47,268 nucleotides of DNA. Origin: CAZIRF01 sp964541755 (GTDB lineage: Bacteria > Spirochaetota > Spirochaetia > Treponematales > Breznakiellaceae). Below are positions 1-7,641 of this stretch, piece after piece. The notes beneath the pieces are model-generated. The model saw nothing but the letters and a program-made list of their open reading frames with translations. It was not told the DNA's origin and did not search any database. The stretch is taken from assembly GCA_964541755.1 (NCBI GenBank), contig CAZIRF010000021.1, positions 1-47,268 on the forward strand. The letters run 5' to 3'. Position numbers and translations under genes: made by a program. Position 1 is the first letter of the stretch; each line of letters opens with the position of its first letter.

Positions 1-710
1 AAGGGTGCAAGGGGAAGGTCGAGCATGTAGGGGGCCTTGGCAAACCACTGCCAGGAAGCCGCTCCCAGAGGCGCACTGTAAAAGGAATCGATCATGCCGG
101 CGTTGAGACTCGTCATCACCTCGTTGATGGGAATCGGTATGAGCTGGAAACCAAGGCTCCTGAAGGCCCCGGAGAGGGTCTCGTTTTCTATCCCACCGGC
201 AATTTTGAGCGCCTTGAATTCGGTGGGGCCGGAAACCTTTTTATTGGCAAAAAATTTGAGCCACCCGACCTTGCTCCACGCTACAACAGTGAAGCCTTTG
301 GCCAGAATACGCTTTTCCATCAGGGGGCGGGTCGCGGCAAGGGCCGTATCGAGGGCGGCGTCGTCGGGAACCAAGAGGGGAATACTGAGGGTGAGCACCT
401 CAGGCGAGAGGGCCGAGAGCCCGCTGGAAGTAAAAATCCCGGCTTGCAGCTGATTCATGCGTATTTTGGACAGAATATCCTGTTCACTGCCGGCGACGCC
501 ATTATGGTAGACAACGAGCCGAACGGCCCCGCCAGTAATCTCCCTCCATTCAACGGCGAGCTCGTCGAGAGCCTGCCCCCAAGGGCTCGATGCCGGCGCA
601 ATACTCCCCAATTTGATTGTAAGCGGGGCGGCAAGAAGAGACACGGGAAGACAGAGGGCAAAACAGAGGGCAAAAATGAAGACTGATTCTTTTTTGACGT
701 ATGACAACAT
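1..710 (-). CDS. TRAP transporter substrate-binding protein, DctP family (3' end outside window)
   Basis: About 236 residues are visible before the window edge. The N-terminus (MLSYVKKESVFIFALCFALC...) is a signal peptide ending near LLAA. The mature part begins PLTIKLGSIAPASSPWG and continues with VVYHNGVAGSEQDILSKIR, LQAGIFTSSGLSALSP and later MTSLNAGMIDSFYSAP. This is the usual order of DctP-type TRAP receptors, which bind a carboxylate or related solute in the periplasm and deliver it to a DctQM permease. Start: ATG at 710 with GGAGG five bases upstream. The gene lies 114 bp behind the his-aro operon and a hairpin. The permease genes would be expected to the left, outside the window. The family call is firm; the substrate cannot be read. 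Confidence 0.85.
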   Translation of the reverse strand, partial: MLSYVKKESVFIFALCFALCLPVSLLAAPLTIKLGSIAPASSPWGQALDELAVEWREITGGAVRLVVYHNGVAGSEQDILSKIRMNQLQAGIFTSSGLSALSPEVLTLSIPLLVPDDAALDTALAATRPLMEKRILAKGFTVVAWSKVGWLKFFANKKVSGPTEFKALKIAGGIENETLSGAFRSLGFQLIPIPINEVMTSLNAGMIDSFYSAPLGAASWQWFAKAPYMLDLPLAP

Positions 711-774
711 AATGGCCTCCACTCATTACCATGCATCATGAAGGGGCCAAATGCAAGGACCCTGCGCAAAAGCA

Positions 775-810
775 GTACCTGGCGACCCGTTATTGCGTGT
801 CGCCGGGTAC
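775..810 (-). terminator. Hairpin after the his-aro operon, possible terminator
   Basis: Arms 775-786 and 799-810 pair over 12 bases with one mismatch around a 12-base loop, just downstream of the DAHP synthase stop. On the minus strand a short T-rich stretch (TGCTTTT) follows. It could end the long histidine operon or only reduce read-through into the TRAP gene. Confidence 0.4.
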
Positions 811-824
811 CCCCATCGGCAGGC

Positions 825-1880
825 TCACCCGAGGGGATTGCGCTTCCAGGCCTCGGCGAGGATTTCTGCCGTTTCGTTCCAACCGATGCAGGGGTCGGTT
901 ACCGACAACCCGTAGGTGAGCCCAGCGGCCTTGGGGCTGGGGGCCTGAGAGCCGTTTTCCAGGAAGCTCTCGAGCATAAAGCCCACGAGAGGGGATTCGG
1001 GGTCTTCGCGCTGGGAGAGGATGTCGCGTACGACAAGGCCCTGGCGTTCGGGCTTCTTCTCGCTGTTGCCGTGCGAGCAGTCGACGACGATGGACGGGGT
1101 GATTCCCGCCTTGACGAGGTTCTCCTTGGCGCTGTCGACATGGACACGGTCGAAGTTGGGGCCCGAACGCCCGCCGCGCAGGATGAGGTGGGCATCGGGA
1201 TTGCCGGTCGTGCGCATGACGATGGTGTTCCCGTCGCGGTCGATACCCACAAAAGAGTGGGGGCTCCCGGCCGCGACAATGGCGTTGACGGCGATCTGGA
1301 CATCCCCATCAGTAGCGTTCTTGAAACCCACCGGCATCGAGAGCCCCGAAGCCATCTCGCGGTGGGTCTGCGACTCGGTGGTGCGGGCCCCAACCGAGGC
1401 CCAGGAGAGGAATTCGCCCGTATACTGGGGGATGATGGGGTCGAGGATTTCCGAGCCCGCCGGAAGCCCCATACCGTTGATGCGGATGAGGAGCTCGCGC
1501 GCAAGGCGGATGCCGCGGGGGATGTCGTAACTGCCGTCGAGGTGCGGGTCGACGATGAGGCCTCTCCAGCCAAGGGCGGTGCGGGGTTTTTCGAAGTAGA
1601 CGCGCATGACGATGAGCAGGCGGTCGCGGTAGGCGCGGGAGAGCTCCGAAAGGCGGGCCGCGTAGTCGAGGGCGGCCTCGGTGTCGTGGATCGAACAGGG
1701 GCCGACGACGCAGAGGAGGCGCCGATCGCGACGGGCGAGTATGCCGGAGACCGCCTCGCGGGCGCTGGCGACGGTGGCGGCGGCCTGTTCGGTCATGGGG
1801 ATGTCACGTGCAAGTTCTGCCGGCGAGACGAGGGGGAGCTCCTGGGCAATGCGCAGGTTGTTGGTACGTATCATGGTCAT
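825..1880 (-). CDS. aroF: 3-deoxy-7-phosphoheptulonate (DAHP) synthase, class I AroF/G/H type
   Basis: This enzyme condenses phosphoenolpyruvate with erythrose 4-phosphate, the first step of the shikimate pathway. The 351 aa match the family length. Visible motifs in order are VVGPCSIHD, MRVYFEKPRTALGWRG (PEP/E4P site), RTTESQTHREMASGLSMP, VGFKNATDG, VVDCSHGNS and GLSVTDPCIGW (metal-site region). It is the last gene of the histidine operon, and its ATG overlaps the hisD stop by four bases (ATGA). A second ATG two codons in sits further from the AAGG upstream and could be the true start. Which isozyme (feedback by Phe, Tyr or Trp) cannot be read, so the symbol is nominal. Its place in a his operon hints at co-control of aromatic and histidine synthesis. 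Confidence 0.93.
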   Translation of the reverse strand: MTMIRTNNLRIAQELPLVSPAELARDIPMTEQAAATVASAREAVSGILARRDRRLLCVVGPCSIHDTEAALDYAARLSELSRAYRDRLLIVMRVYFEKPRTALGWRGLIVDPHLDGSYDIPRGIRLARELLIRINGMGLPAGSEILDPIIPQYTGEFLSWASVGARTTESQTHREMASGLSMPVGFKNATDGDVQIAVNAIVAAGSPHSFVGIDRDGNTIVMRTTGNPDAHLILRGGRSGPNFDRVHVDSAKENLVKAGITPSIVVDCSHGNSEKKPERQGLVVRDILSQREDPESPLVGFMLESFLENGSQAPSPKAAGLTYGLSVTDPCIGWNETAEILAEAWKRNPLG

Positions 1881-3166
1881 TCCTTTTTCAAACGGGCATC
1901 AGCGCTCAAGGCGTGGCACTCGAGGCCCTCGGCCCGGCCGATAATGGCAGAGGCGGCGAGGGCTTCGGTCCAGCCCGCAGCGGGGGCGGTTTCAAGGCCG
2001 GTGAGGGTCTTCAAGAAGTGGCGGACAGAAAGGCCGCCGGTAAAACGGGCCGTTCCGGAAGTGGGCAGGGTGTGGTTGACCCCGGCGCAGTAATCGCCCA
2101 AGGCCTCGACACTCCCCTCCCCCACAAAGAGAGAACCATAGTTACGCAGCTCGTCCTTCCATGGTTCCGGGTCCTCGAGGTGGAGCTCAAGGTGCTCGGG
2201 GGCAATGGCATTGGCGCAATCAATGGCCTCGCGCCTGTTCTCGTAGACGAGGATGAGGCCGCCTGCGGCGAGGGAGGCCTGTGCAGTCGAAGGATCCTCG
2301 AGCCGGGCAAGGCGCAGATCGAGCGCGTCGACAATGGCGCGGGCAAGCTCTTCGTGGGGAACGAGGGCGCGGGCGCGGGCATCCGGGTCGTGTTCGGCCT
2401 GGGCGAGGAGGTCTGCGGCGATGAGGTCGGGCTTGGCGCCCGCGTCGGCCAGGACGAGGACGTCGGTGGGTCCGGCAATGAAGTCGATACCCACCTGGCC
2501 GTAGAGGAGTTTCTTTGCCGTTGCGACGTACTTGTTTCCCGGCCCCACAATGACATCGGCGCGGGGGATGGATTCCGTCCCGTACGCCAAGGCGGCTATG
2601 GCCTGCGAACCCCCGACCGCGAAGATACGGTCCACACCGGCAATGACAGCCGCGGCGAGTATGCGGGGATCGGGTAGGCCGTCCTCCTGCGGGGGCGAGG
2701 CGAGGATGACCTCGCGACAGCCGGCCACCCGGGCGGGGATGACCCCCATGAGGACGGACGAGAAAAGGGGAAAGCGCCCCGCCGGAACATAGACGGCCGC
2801 CCGGTCCACCGGCAGGGTACGCTGGCTCGCGACAAGACCCGGCGCGAGCTCGAGGGAAAAGTCGGTAAAGGGGGCCATCTGGGCACGGGCGAAAGTCTCG
2901 AGGTGTTTGGCCGAAAGCTCGAGGGCCCCGACAAGGGCGCGGTCGCTTTTCTTGAGGGCGGCGAGGGCCGCGCGGGCCCTGTCCATGGGGACCTCGAGCC
3001 GGGCGGGGTTCGCACGGTCAAAGCGGGCGGCGTACTCGCGTACGGCGCTATCGCCCCTGTTCCGGACAGCCTCTATGACAGAGCGAACCACCTCCTCGGT
3101 GGCGCGGGTGGAACTATCAGCCTGTATCTTCAATCCGGGCCAATCCCGGACGCGTTCGATCTTCAT
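1877..3166 (-). CDS. hisD: Histidinol dehydrogenase
   Basis: It oxidises L-histidinol to L-histidine in two NAD-dependent, zinc-assisted steps, the end of the pathway. The 429 aa are typical. Recognisable blocks are VPAGRFPLFSSVLMGVIPA, RIFAVGGSQAIAALAYGT, VGPGNKYVATAKKLLYG, GIDFIAGPTDVLVLAD, AQAEHDPDA (zinc ligands Gln/His) and GVNHTLPTSGTARF. The ATG overlaps the hisC stop by four bases, and GGAGG lies within the hisC end. A 21-bp stretch near the 5' end of the gene (3103-3123) is repeated exactly in manA; see the repeat entries. Confidence 0.97.
   Translation of the reverse strand: MKIERVRDWPGLKIQADSSTRATEEVVRSVIEAVRNRGDSAVREYAARFDRANPARLEVPMDRARAALAALKKSDRALVGALELSAKHLETFARAQMAPFTDFSLELAPGLVASQRTLPVDRAAVYVPAGRFPLFSSVLMGVIPARVAGCREVILASPPQEDGLPDPRILAAAVIAGVDRIFAVGGSQAIAALAYGTESIPRADVIVGPGNKYVATAKKLLYGQVGIDFIAGPTDVLVLADAGAKPDLIAADLLAQAEHDPDARARALVPHEELARAIVDALDLRLARLEDPSTAQASLAAGGLILVYENRREAIDCANAIAPEHLELHLEDPEPWKDELRNYGSLFVGEGSVEALGDYCAGVNHTLPTSGTARFTGGLSVRHFLKTLTGLETAPAAGWTEALAASAIIGRAEGLECHALSADARLKKE
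3103..3123 (+). repeat. Copy 1 of a 21-bp dispersed repeat (inside hisD)
   Basis: The core GCGGGTGGAACTATCAGCC is identical at 11913-11933 in manA; the exact match runs over 21 bases. It is read on opposite strands relative to the two genes and encodes unrelated residues, so it is not a shared protein motif. It contains the heptamer CTATCAG (CTGATAG on the other strand), which recurs across the window. Confidence 0.7.
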
Positions 3167-4344
3167 GATTCCTCCTGGAGGATGGCGCGGACGGCAGCGA
3201 GGAGCTGATCCATCTCCCCGTCGGTCCCGATGCTGATGCGCAGACGGTTGACGATGCGCGGGTGTTTGAAGTGGCGCACGAGAACGCCCCGTTCGCGCAG
3301 TTTGGCGAAGAGGGTCGTCGCGGCCACTTTCGGGTGCGCGGGAAAGATGAAGTTGGCCGTCGACGGCGGTACCTCGAAACCAAGTGCCATGAATTCCGCG
3401 GCGACCCGTTCGCGGGTGGCGACCACACGGGCATTCATTTCGTCGTAGTATGCCCGGTCCTTGAGGGCGGCGACCGCCCCGGCAAGGGCAGCGCGGTCGA
3501 GGGTGTAGGAATTGAAGGAGTCCTTGATGCGCCGTATGCCCTCGACAAGGTCCGCCTGCCCCAGGGCGAAGCCCACGCGAAGGCCCGCGAGGGAGCGGCT
3601 CTTTGAGTAGGTGTGAACCACGAGGAGGTTGGGGTTTTCGCGGATATCCCGGGCGAGCGATTCGGCGCCGAAGTCCACATAAGCCTCGTCCAAGACGACG
3701 ACCCGCCCCTGCTCCCGCTGGTAGCGGACGACCTCGAGTATCTCTTTGCGGCCCAGAGCCCGCGAAGTGGGGGCGTTGGGGTTGGGGAAGATGACCCCGC
3801 GCGAGGGGCGAAGGTAGTCTTTTGCCCGTATGGAGAGGTCGTCCGCCAGGGGGACCTCCTCGTAGGGGATGTCCCAGAGTTTTGCGTAGACGGGATAGAA
3901 GGAGTACGTGATGTCGGGGAAAAGCAAGGGGGCCACTGCTGATAGCGGGCTGCCGGCGCCCGGCGTACCGGGAGCTGCCTCTGGCGGCCCGGCCAAAGCC
4001 GGCCCGCTTGCGGCCGCCGGCCCGGCATTGGCCGGGCCCTCGGCGGACTCAAAGAAGGCCCCGAAGACGAGGCCCAAAATTTCGTCGGACCCGTTTCCCA
4101 CGAAGACTTCCTCAAGCGCACAGCCGTAGCGCGCGGCGAGGGCCGTCCGCAGCTCGAGGCAGGAGGGGTCTGGATAGAGACGCAGATCCCCCTGCGCCGC
4201 GCCCTTTATCGCCGCGAGGGTCCCGGGCGAGGGCGGGTACGGGTTTTCGTTCGTATTCAGCTTGATATAGCGCCGGTCGCGCGGCTGCTCGCCCGGTATG
4301 TAGGGATCGAGGCTCTGCGTACGGCGGCTCCAGTATTGGCTCAT
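3163..4344 (-). CDS. hisC: Histidinol-phosphate aminotransferase with an internal Ala/Gly/Pro-rich insertion
   Basis: This PLP enzyme converts imidazole-acetol phosphate to histidinol phosphate. Fold-type I features are LNTNENPYPPSP near the N-terminus, FVGNGSDEIL, IFPNPNAPTS, VLDEAYVDFG and the PLP-lysine segment HTYSKSRSLAGLRVGF. At 393 aa it is longer than the usual 350-360. The excess sits at residues about 100-138, between GAFFES and LLFPDITYSF, and is almost only Ala, Gly, Pro and Ser. The reading frame is open and the catalytic blocks on both sides are intact, so the enzyme is probably functional. The gene follows the hisA fusion by 8 bp and overlaps hisD by 4 bp. Confidence 0.95.
   Translation of the reverse strand: MSQYWSRRTQSLDPYIPGEQPRDRRYIKLNTNENPYPPSPGTLAAIKGAAQGDLRLYPDPSCLELRTALAARYGCALEEVFVGNGSDEILGLVFGAFFESAEGPANAGPAAASGPALAGPPEAAPGTPGAGSPLSAVAPLLFPDITYSFYPVYAKLWDIPYEEVPLADDLSIRAKDYLRPSRGVIFPNPNAPTSRALGRKEILEVVRYQREQGRVVVLDEAYVDFGAESLARDIRENPNLLVVHTYSKSRSLAGLRVGFALGQADLVEGIRRIKDSFNSYTLDRAALAGAVAALKDRAYYDEMNARVVATRERVAAEFMALGFEVPPSTANFIFPAHPKVAATTLFAKLRERGVLVRHFKHPRIVNRLRISIGTDGEMDQLLAAVRAILQEES
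3928..4047. repeat. GC-rich palindromic insertion within hisC
   Basis: This stretch encodes the extra residues 100-139 of HisC. It contains an 8-bp perfect hairpin (arms 4019-4026 and 4031-4038) and further GGCC/GCCGG palindromes. At one edge is CTGATAG (3939-3945), the heptamer also found beside other palindromic elements in this window. It looks like a small in-frame repetitive element that has become coding sequence; its origin is an inference. Confidence 0.55.
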
Positions 4345-4352
4345 GGCCGTTC

Positions 4353-5627
4353 CTACTTCTTGTGTCGACGGTCGAGTTCGGCCATCACCTCTGGCACGGA
4401 GACCTGCTCCTTGGCCATGAGGACGGTGGTAAAATAGAGGAGATCGGCAACTTCCCAGACGACTTCCTCGCGGGACTTCGCCGTGCAGACTTCCTCTGCT
4501 TCCTCCATGATCTTCTCGCGCACCCGCTCATCGTCCAGGCTCGCGGTATAGGAGCCCGGCGTGGGGTTTTTGAAACGCTCTGCAACAATGGCGTGGAGGC
4601 GCTCCCAGGTGTAGTTCTGGTCGCCAAAGCAGGTCCAAGCCCCGGTATGGCAGGTGGGACCGGCCGGGCGTACCGTCGCGAGAATGGCATCGCGGTCACA
4701 GTCGGCGCGCAGGTGGACGAGGGAGAGGGTGTTGCCACTCGTCTCGCCCTTCATCCAGAGCGTGTTGCGGCTGCGGGAATGGAGACAGAGGTTCCCCCGG
4801 GCGAAGGTCTCGCTCACCGCCTCGTGGTCGGCAAAGCCGGTCATAAGGACTTGGCCATCCGGTGCCTGGGCGATAACAGGGAGCATGTCGCTCTTGTTCC
4901 AGGCGAGGGAGGCGACGAAGGCCTCGGCCAGGTTCACCTTGCCGGTGTAGAGGGCCATACCCAGCTGGACATCGCAGTCGAGGCGGGCAAGGGCTTCAAT
5001 CTGTTCGAGGCTGTTGACCCCGCCTGCAACCGTCACAAGGCAGGAGACCGCAGAACGCAGGGCCTTGACCTGCTCGAGGTCGATGCCGTCCATGGTCCCC
5101 TCGCGCTCGGTACAGGTAAAGAGGAGCTCGATTGCGTACTTTTCGACGGCCTTGGCACTCTCGACGAGGTCGAGGCCCGTTTCGGTCTTCCAGCCGTCGA
5201 CGACGATCTTGCCCTCGCGGGCATCGACTGCCACTATGATGCGCTCCCGGCCGATGGCCTTGGAGAGCTTCTCGAGGAAGTCGGTGTTGACGCCGAAGCC
5301 AGGCGCTGCACCCGCCACACCGGGGATACGGAAAGCGGTCGAACCCACAATGACCTTCTTGGCCCCGAGGCTCACGAGTTCCTTGGCCCGTTCGACGGTC
5401 TTGATGCCGCCACCCACCCGGCAATCCGCAATGTGCAGGAGCGACTTGAGTATGGCATCATTGGAGCCCGAGGAGAGGGCTGCGTCGAGATCGATAACGG
5501 CAACTTCCCCGTACTTGTCAAACTCTGCTGCGAGGGCCTGGGGATTATCACGCTCGAGAACAAGGTCCTTCCCCTGCTTGAGCTGAACCACCTTCCCGTC
5601 TTTGAGATCTATAGATGCAACTACCAT
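4353..5627 (-). CDS. hisA: Trifunctional HisA-HisI-HisE fusion: ProFAR isomerase, PR-AMP cyclohydrolase, PR-ATP pyrophosphatase
   Basis: Three pathway steps are joined in 424 aa. Residues 1 to about 240 form a HisA (beta/alpha)8 barrel: SIDLKDGKVVQL with the first catalytic Asp, VGGGIKTVERA, VIVGSTAF, VAVDAREGK with the second catalytic Asp, EREGTMDG and VTVAGGV. Then comes a HisI domain (LPVIAQ, VLMTGFAD, SRSRNTLWMKGETSGN, DCDRDA, GPTCHTG, TCFG). HisE is at the C-terminus (SYTASLDDERVREKIMEEAEEV, VVWEVADLLYFTTVLMA). HisI-HisE fusions are common, but a HisA domain in front is unusual in bacteria. The cyclohydrolase text resembles the fungal HIS4 type (SRSRN..W.KGETSGN). It overlaps hisF by 7 bp. 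Confidence 0.93.
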   Translation of the reverse strand: MVVASIDLKDGKVVQLKQGKDLVLERDNPQALAAEFDKYGEVAVIDLDAALSSGSNDAILKSLLHIADCRVGGGIKTVERAKELVSLGAKKVIVGSTAFRIPGVAGAAPGFGVNTDFLEKLSKAIGRERIIVAVDAREGKIVVDGWKTETGLDLVESAKAVEKYAIELLFTCTEREGTMDGIDLEQVKALRSAVSCLVTVAGGVNSLEQIEALARLDCDVQLGMALYTGKVNLAEAFVASLAWNKSDMLPVIAQAPDGQVLMTGFADHEAVSETFARGNLCLHSRSRNTLWMKGETSGNTLSLVHLRADCDRDAILATVRPAGPTCHTGAWTCFGDQNYTWERLHAIVAERFKNPTPGSYTASLDDERVREKIMEEAEEVCTAKSREEVVWEVADLLYFTTVLMAKEQVSVPEVMAELDRRHKK

Positions 5628-6406
5628 CGAACTATCGCTCCTTTCGCTTCAACGTGTTCTTTTATTTCCTTCACGGTCGTCTGGCCGAAGTGCAGCATGG
5701 TCGCCACGAGGGCCGCGTCGGCATCCGCACCGTCCGGGCGCGGGGCCAGGGCCAGGGCAATCTGGTCGAGGCTCCCCGCCCCGCCGGATGCGATGACCGG
5801 GACATTGACCGCGTCGATAACGGTCCGGGTAAGGTCCAAATCGTAGCCCGCGCCGGTCCCGTCGGCATCGATCGAGTTGAGGAGTATTTCCCCGGCCCCG
5901 AGCTCAACCGCAAGTCGCGCCCACTCAATAGCATCGCGCCCGGTATCCTCCCGACCGCCCTTGGAAAAGGCGTGCCAGACCGGCCGGCCGGCACTATCAG
6001 TCCCCACCCTCTTCGCGTCAATCGACAGCACCACGCACTGCGACCCGTAGGCCGCCGCCATGGCAGAAAGAAGGTCCGGGTTCTTCAAAGCCGAACTGCA
6101 CACAGACACCTTGTCGGCCCCGCTGTTCATCGCGAGGCGCATGTCCTCGACGCTGCGTATGCCGCCGCCCACACAGAGGGGGATAAAGACCTCTTTCGCC
6201 ACCTGCATCACGACGTCCATAAGGGTGTCGCGACTCTTGTAGCTCGCCCCGATATCGAGGAAGGTGAGCTCGTCTGCCCCTTGGGCGTTGTAACGACGGG
6301 CGAGCTCGACGGGGTCGCCCGCATCCCGAATGCCCTCGAATTTGATGCCCTTTACCACGCGCCCATCGTCGACGTCGAGGCAGGGAATGATGCGTTTTGC
6401 CAACAT
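5621..6406 (-). CDS. hisF: Imidazole glycerol phosphate synthase, cyclase subunit
   Basis: With HisH it makes IGP and AICAR from PRFAR and glutamine-derived ammonia. The ATG at 6406 begins MLAKRIIPCLDVDDGRVVKG, the family N-terminus, and leaves 2 bp after the hisH stop; upstream in-frame ATGs would add a non-conserved tail. Other blocks are DPVELARRYNAQGADELTFLD, VCVGGGIRS-like PLCVGGGIRS, GADKVSVCSSA, LSIDAKRV and EILLNSIDADGTGAGYD with the second catalytic Asp, then VPVIASGGAG. The 261 aa are standard. Translational coupling to hisH fits their heterodimer. Confidence 0.97.
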   Translation of the reverse strand: MLAKRIIPCLDVDDGRVVKGIKFEGIRDAGDPVELARRYNAQGADELTFLDIGASYKSRDTLMDVVMQVAKEVFIPLCVGGGIRSVEDMRLAMNSGADKVSVCSSALKNPDLLSAMAAAYGSQCVVLSIDAKRVGTDSAGRPVWHAFSKGGREDTGRDAIEWARLAVELGAGEILLNSIDADGTGAGYDLDLTRTVIDAVNVPVIASGGAGSLDQIALALAPRPDGADADAALVATMLHFGQTTVKEIKEHVEAKGAIVRW

Positions 6407-6408
6407 GA

Positions 6409-7014
6409 CTACATCCTCGCCCAGTTTTTGATAAGTGCCAGCCCGGTCTCGCCCGATTTTTCCGGGTGAAACTGGACTGCGCACACCCGGCCACGCTCGA
6501 CCGCGCTTGAGTATTCAAGCCCGTACTCTGCACGGGCGGCGACCTCTTCGGTCCGCGCCGCCTGGCAATAGTACGAGTGTATATAGTAGAAAAAGCTCCC
6601 CTGAGGGATACCGGCAAAGAGCCGGGACCCCTCGCTGGCTACCGTACTGTTCCAGCCAATCTGCGGTACCTTGCGCAGGGGAAAGCGTTTGACTTCCCCC
6701 TCGAAGAGAGCCAGCCCTGCAACACCCGGGGCCTCTTCGCTCGCGGCAAAGAGGAGCTGGAGGCCGATGCAAATCCCCAAAAAGGGGCGATCGACGCGAA
6801 CCCAGTCGCGCAGGGCCCCCGCCCAGCCGGCGTCCTCCAACTTGGCCATGGCCGTCGCAAAGTGACCGTCGCCGGGGAAAATGACCCGCTCGAAGGGGGA
6901 ATCGGCACCCAGCTCCTCCGGGCCCGCCGCAAAGCGGGCCGGAAGCCCCAAGCGCTCCAGGGCGTTCATGACCGATCCCAGGTTCCCGGCCCCGTAGTCG
7001 ACAACACCAATCAC
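6409..7014 (-). CDS. hisH: Imidazole glycerol phosphate synthase, glutamine amidotransferase subunit
   Basis: This class I glutamine amidotransferase supplies ammonia to HisF. The 201 aa start MIGVVDYGAGNLGSVMNAL. The nucleophile cysteine is in FLGICIGLQLLF, and the His/Glu of the triad are in AVQFHPEKSGETG. GDGHFATAM and QIGWNS-type blocks are also present. The ATG overlaps the hisB stop by four bases. Confidence 0.97.
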   Translation of the reverse strand: MIGVVDYGAGNLGSVMNALERLGLPARFAAGPEELGADSPFERVIFPGDGHFATAMAKLEDAGWAGALRDWVRVDRPFLGICIGLQLLFAASEEAPGVAGLALFEGEVKRFPLRKVPQIGWNSTVASEGSRLFAGIPQGSFFYYIHSYYCQAARTEEVAARAEYGLEYSSAVERGRVCAVQFHPEKSGETGLALIKNWARM

Positions 7015-7616
7015 GCGAGAACCCCCTTGGTCGAGGGAATGGCCCCCGCCGCGCGCGCGTCGATTTCGACCGCCTCGCGCAGGGCCCGGGCCGCCGCCTT
7101 GAAGAGGGCCTCGATCATGTGGTGATCGCTGCGTCCCCGCAGTATATCCAGGTGGAGGTTACACGCACAGTTCATCGCAAAGCCCAGCCAGAAGTCCTCG
7201 ACGGTATCCGTCTGGAACGACGAAGTCCCCGACACGAGGGCCCGCCCGCTTAAAGGCGCCTCGAAGACGAGGTAGGGACGCCCGCCCAGATCGACCACTG
7301 CCCGCGCGAGGGTCTCGTCCATGGGCAGGAGCGACGAACCCACGCGGCGAATCCCGCGCTTGTCGCCCAAGGCCTTGGCAAAGGCCTGGCCCAATACGAT
7401 CCCCACATCCTCAACGAGGTGGTGCTGGTCGACATGGAGGTCCCCGGACGCCTTGAGGCCGATATCGAAGAGCCCGTGCTTCGCGAAGGTCGTGAGCATG
7501 TGGCCCAAAAAGCCAACCGGGCAGTCGAGCGTCGCGCTCCCCGTCCCGTCAAGATTGAGCTCAAGGCTGATAGCCGTCTCCGCGGTCTTCCGCTGTATCG
7601 TCACCGTCCTGTCCAT
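7011..7616 (-). CDS. hisB: Imidazoleglycerol-phosphate dehydratase (monofunctional)
   Basis: It dehydrates IGP to imidazole-acetol phosphate. The 201 aa correspond to the dehydratase alone: the phosphatase half of enterobacterial HisB is absent. Metal-binding motifs are DQHHLVEDVGI and RSDHHMIEALFKA; GFLGHMLTTFAKH and FFGFA-like DFWLGFAMN blocks are present. AAAGGAGG stands upstream of the ATG. The gene follows hisG by 25 bp. No histidinol-phosphatase gene is found in this operon, so that step must be encoded elsewhere. Confidence 0.96.
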   Translation of the reverse strand: MDRTVTIQRKTAETAISLELNLDGTGSATLDCPVGFLGHMLTTFAKHGLFDIGLKASGDLHVDQHHLVEDVGIVLGQAFAKALGDKRGIRRVGSSLLPMDETLARAVVDLGGRPYLVFEAPLSGRALVSGTSSFQTDTVEDFWLGFAMNCACNLHLDILRGRSDHHMIEALFKAAARALREAVEIDARAAGAIPSTKGVLA

Positions 7617-7641
7617 GGGGACCTCCTTTTACCTGTACTGC

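Noticed and set aside
1..453. Small plus-strand frames near the left edge
   Set aside because: They are opposite the truncated TRAP receptor, whose protein is clearly conserved.
738..2093. Long plus-strand frame opposite the DAHP synthase gene
   Set aside because: It is the antisense of a clearly conserved gene; the translation has no family motif and reflects high-GC codon use.
4362..5846. Plus-strand frame of nearly 500 codons opposite the hisA fusion
   Set aside because: Antisense shadow of hisA-hisI-hisE; no recognisable domain and no ribosome site.
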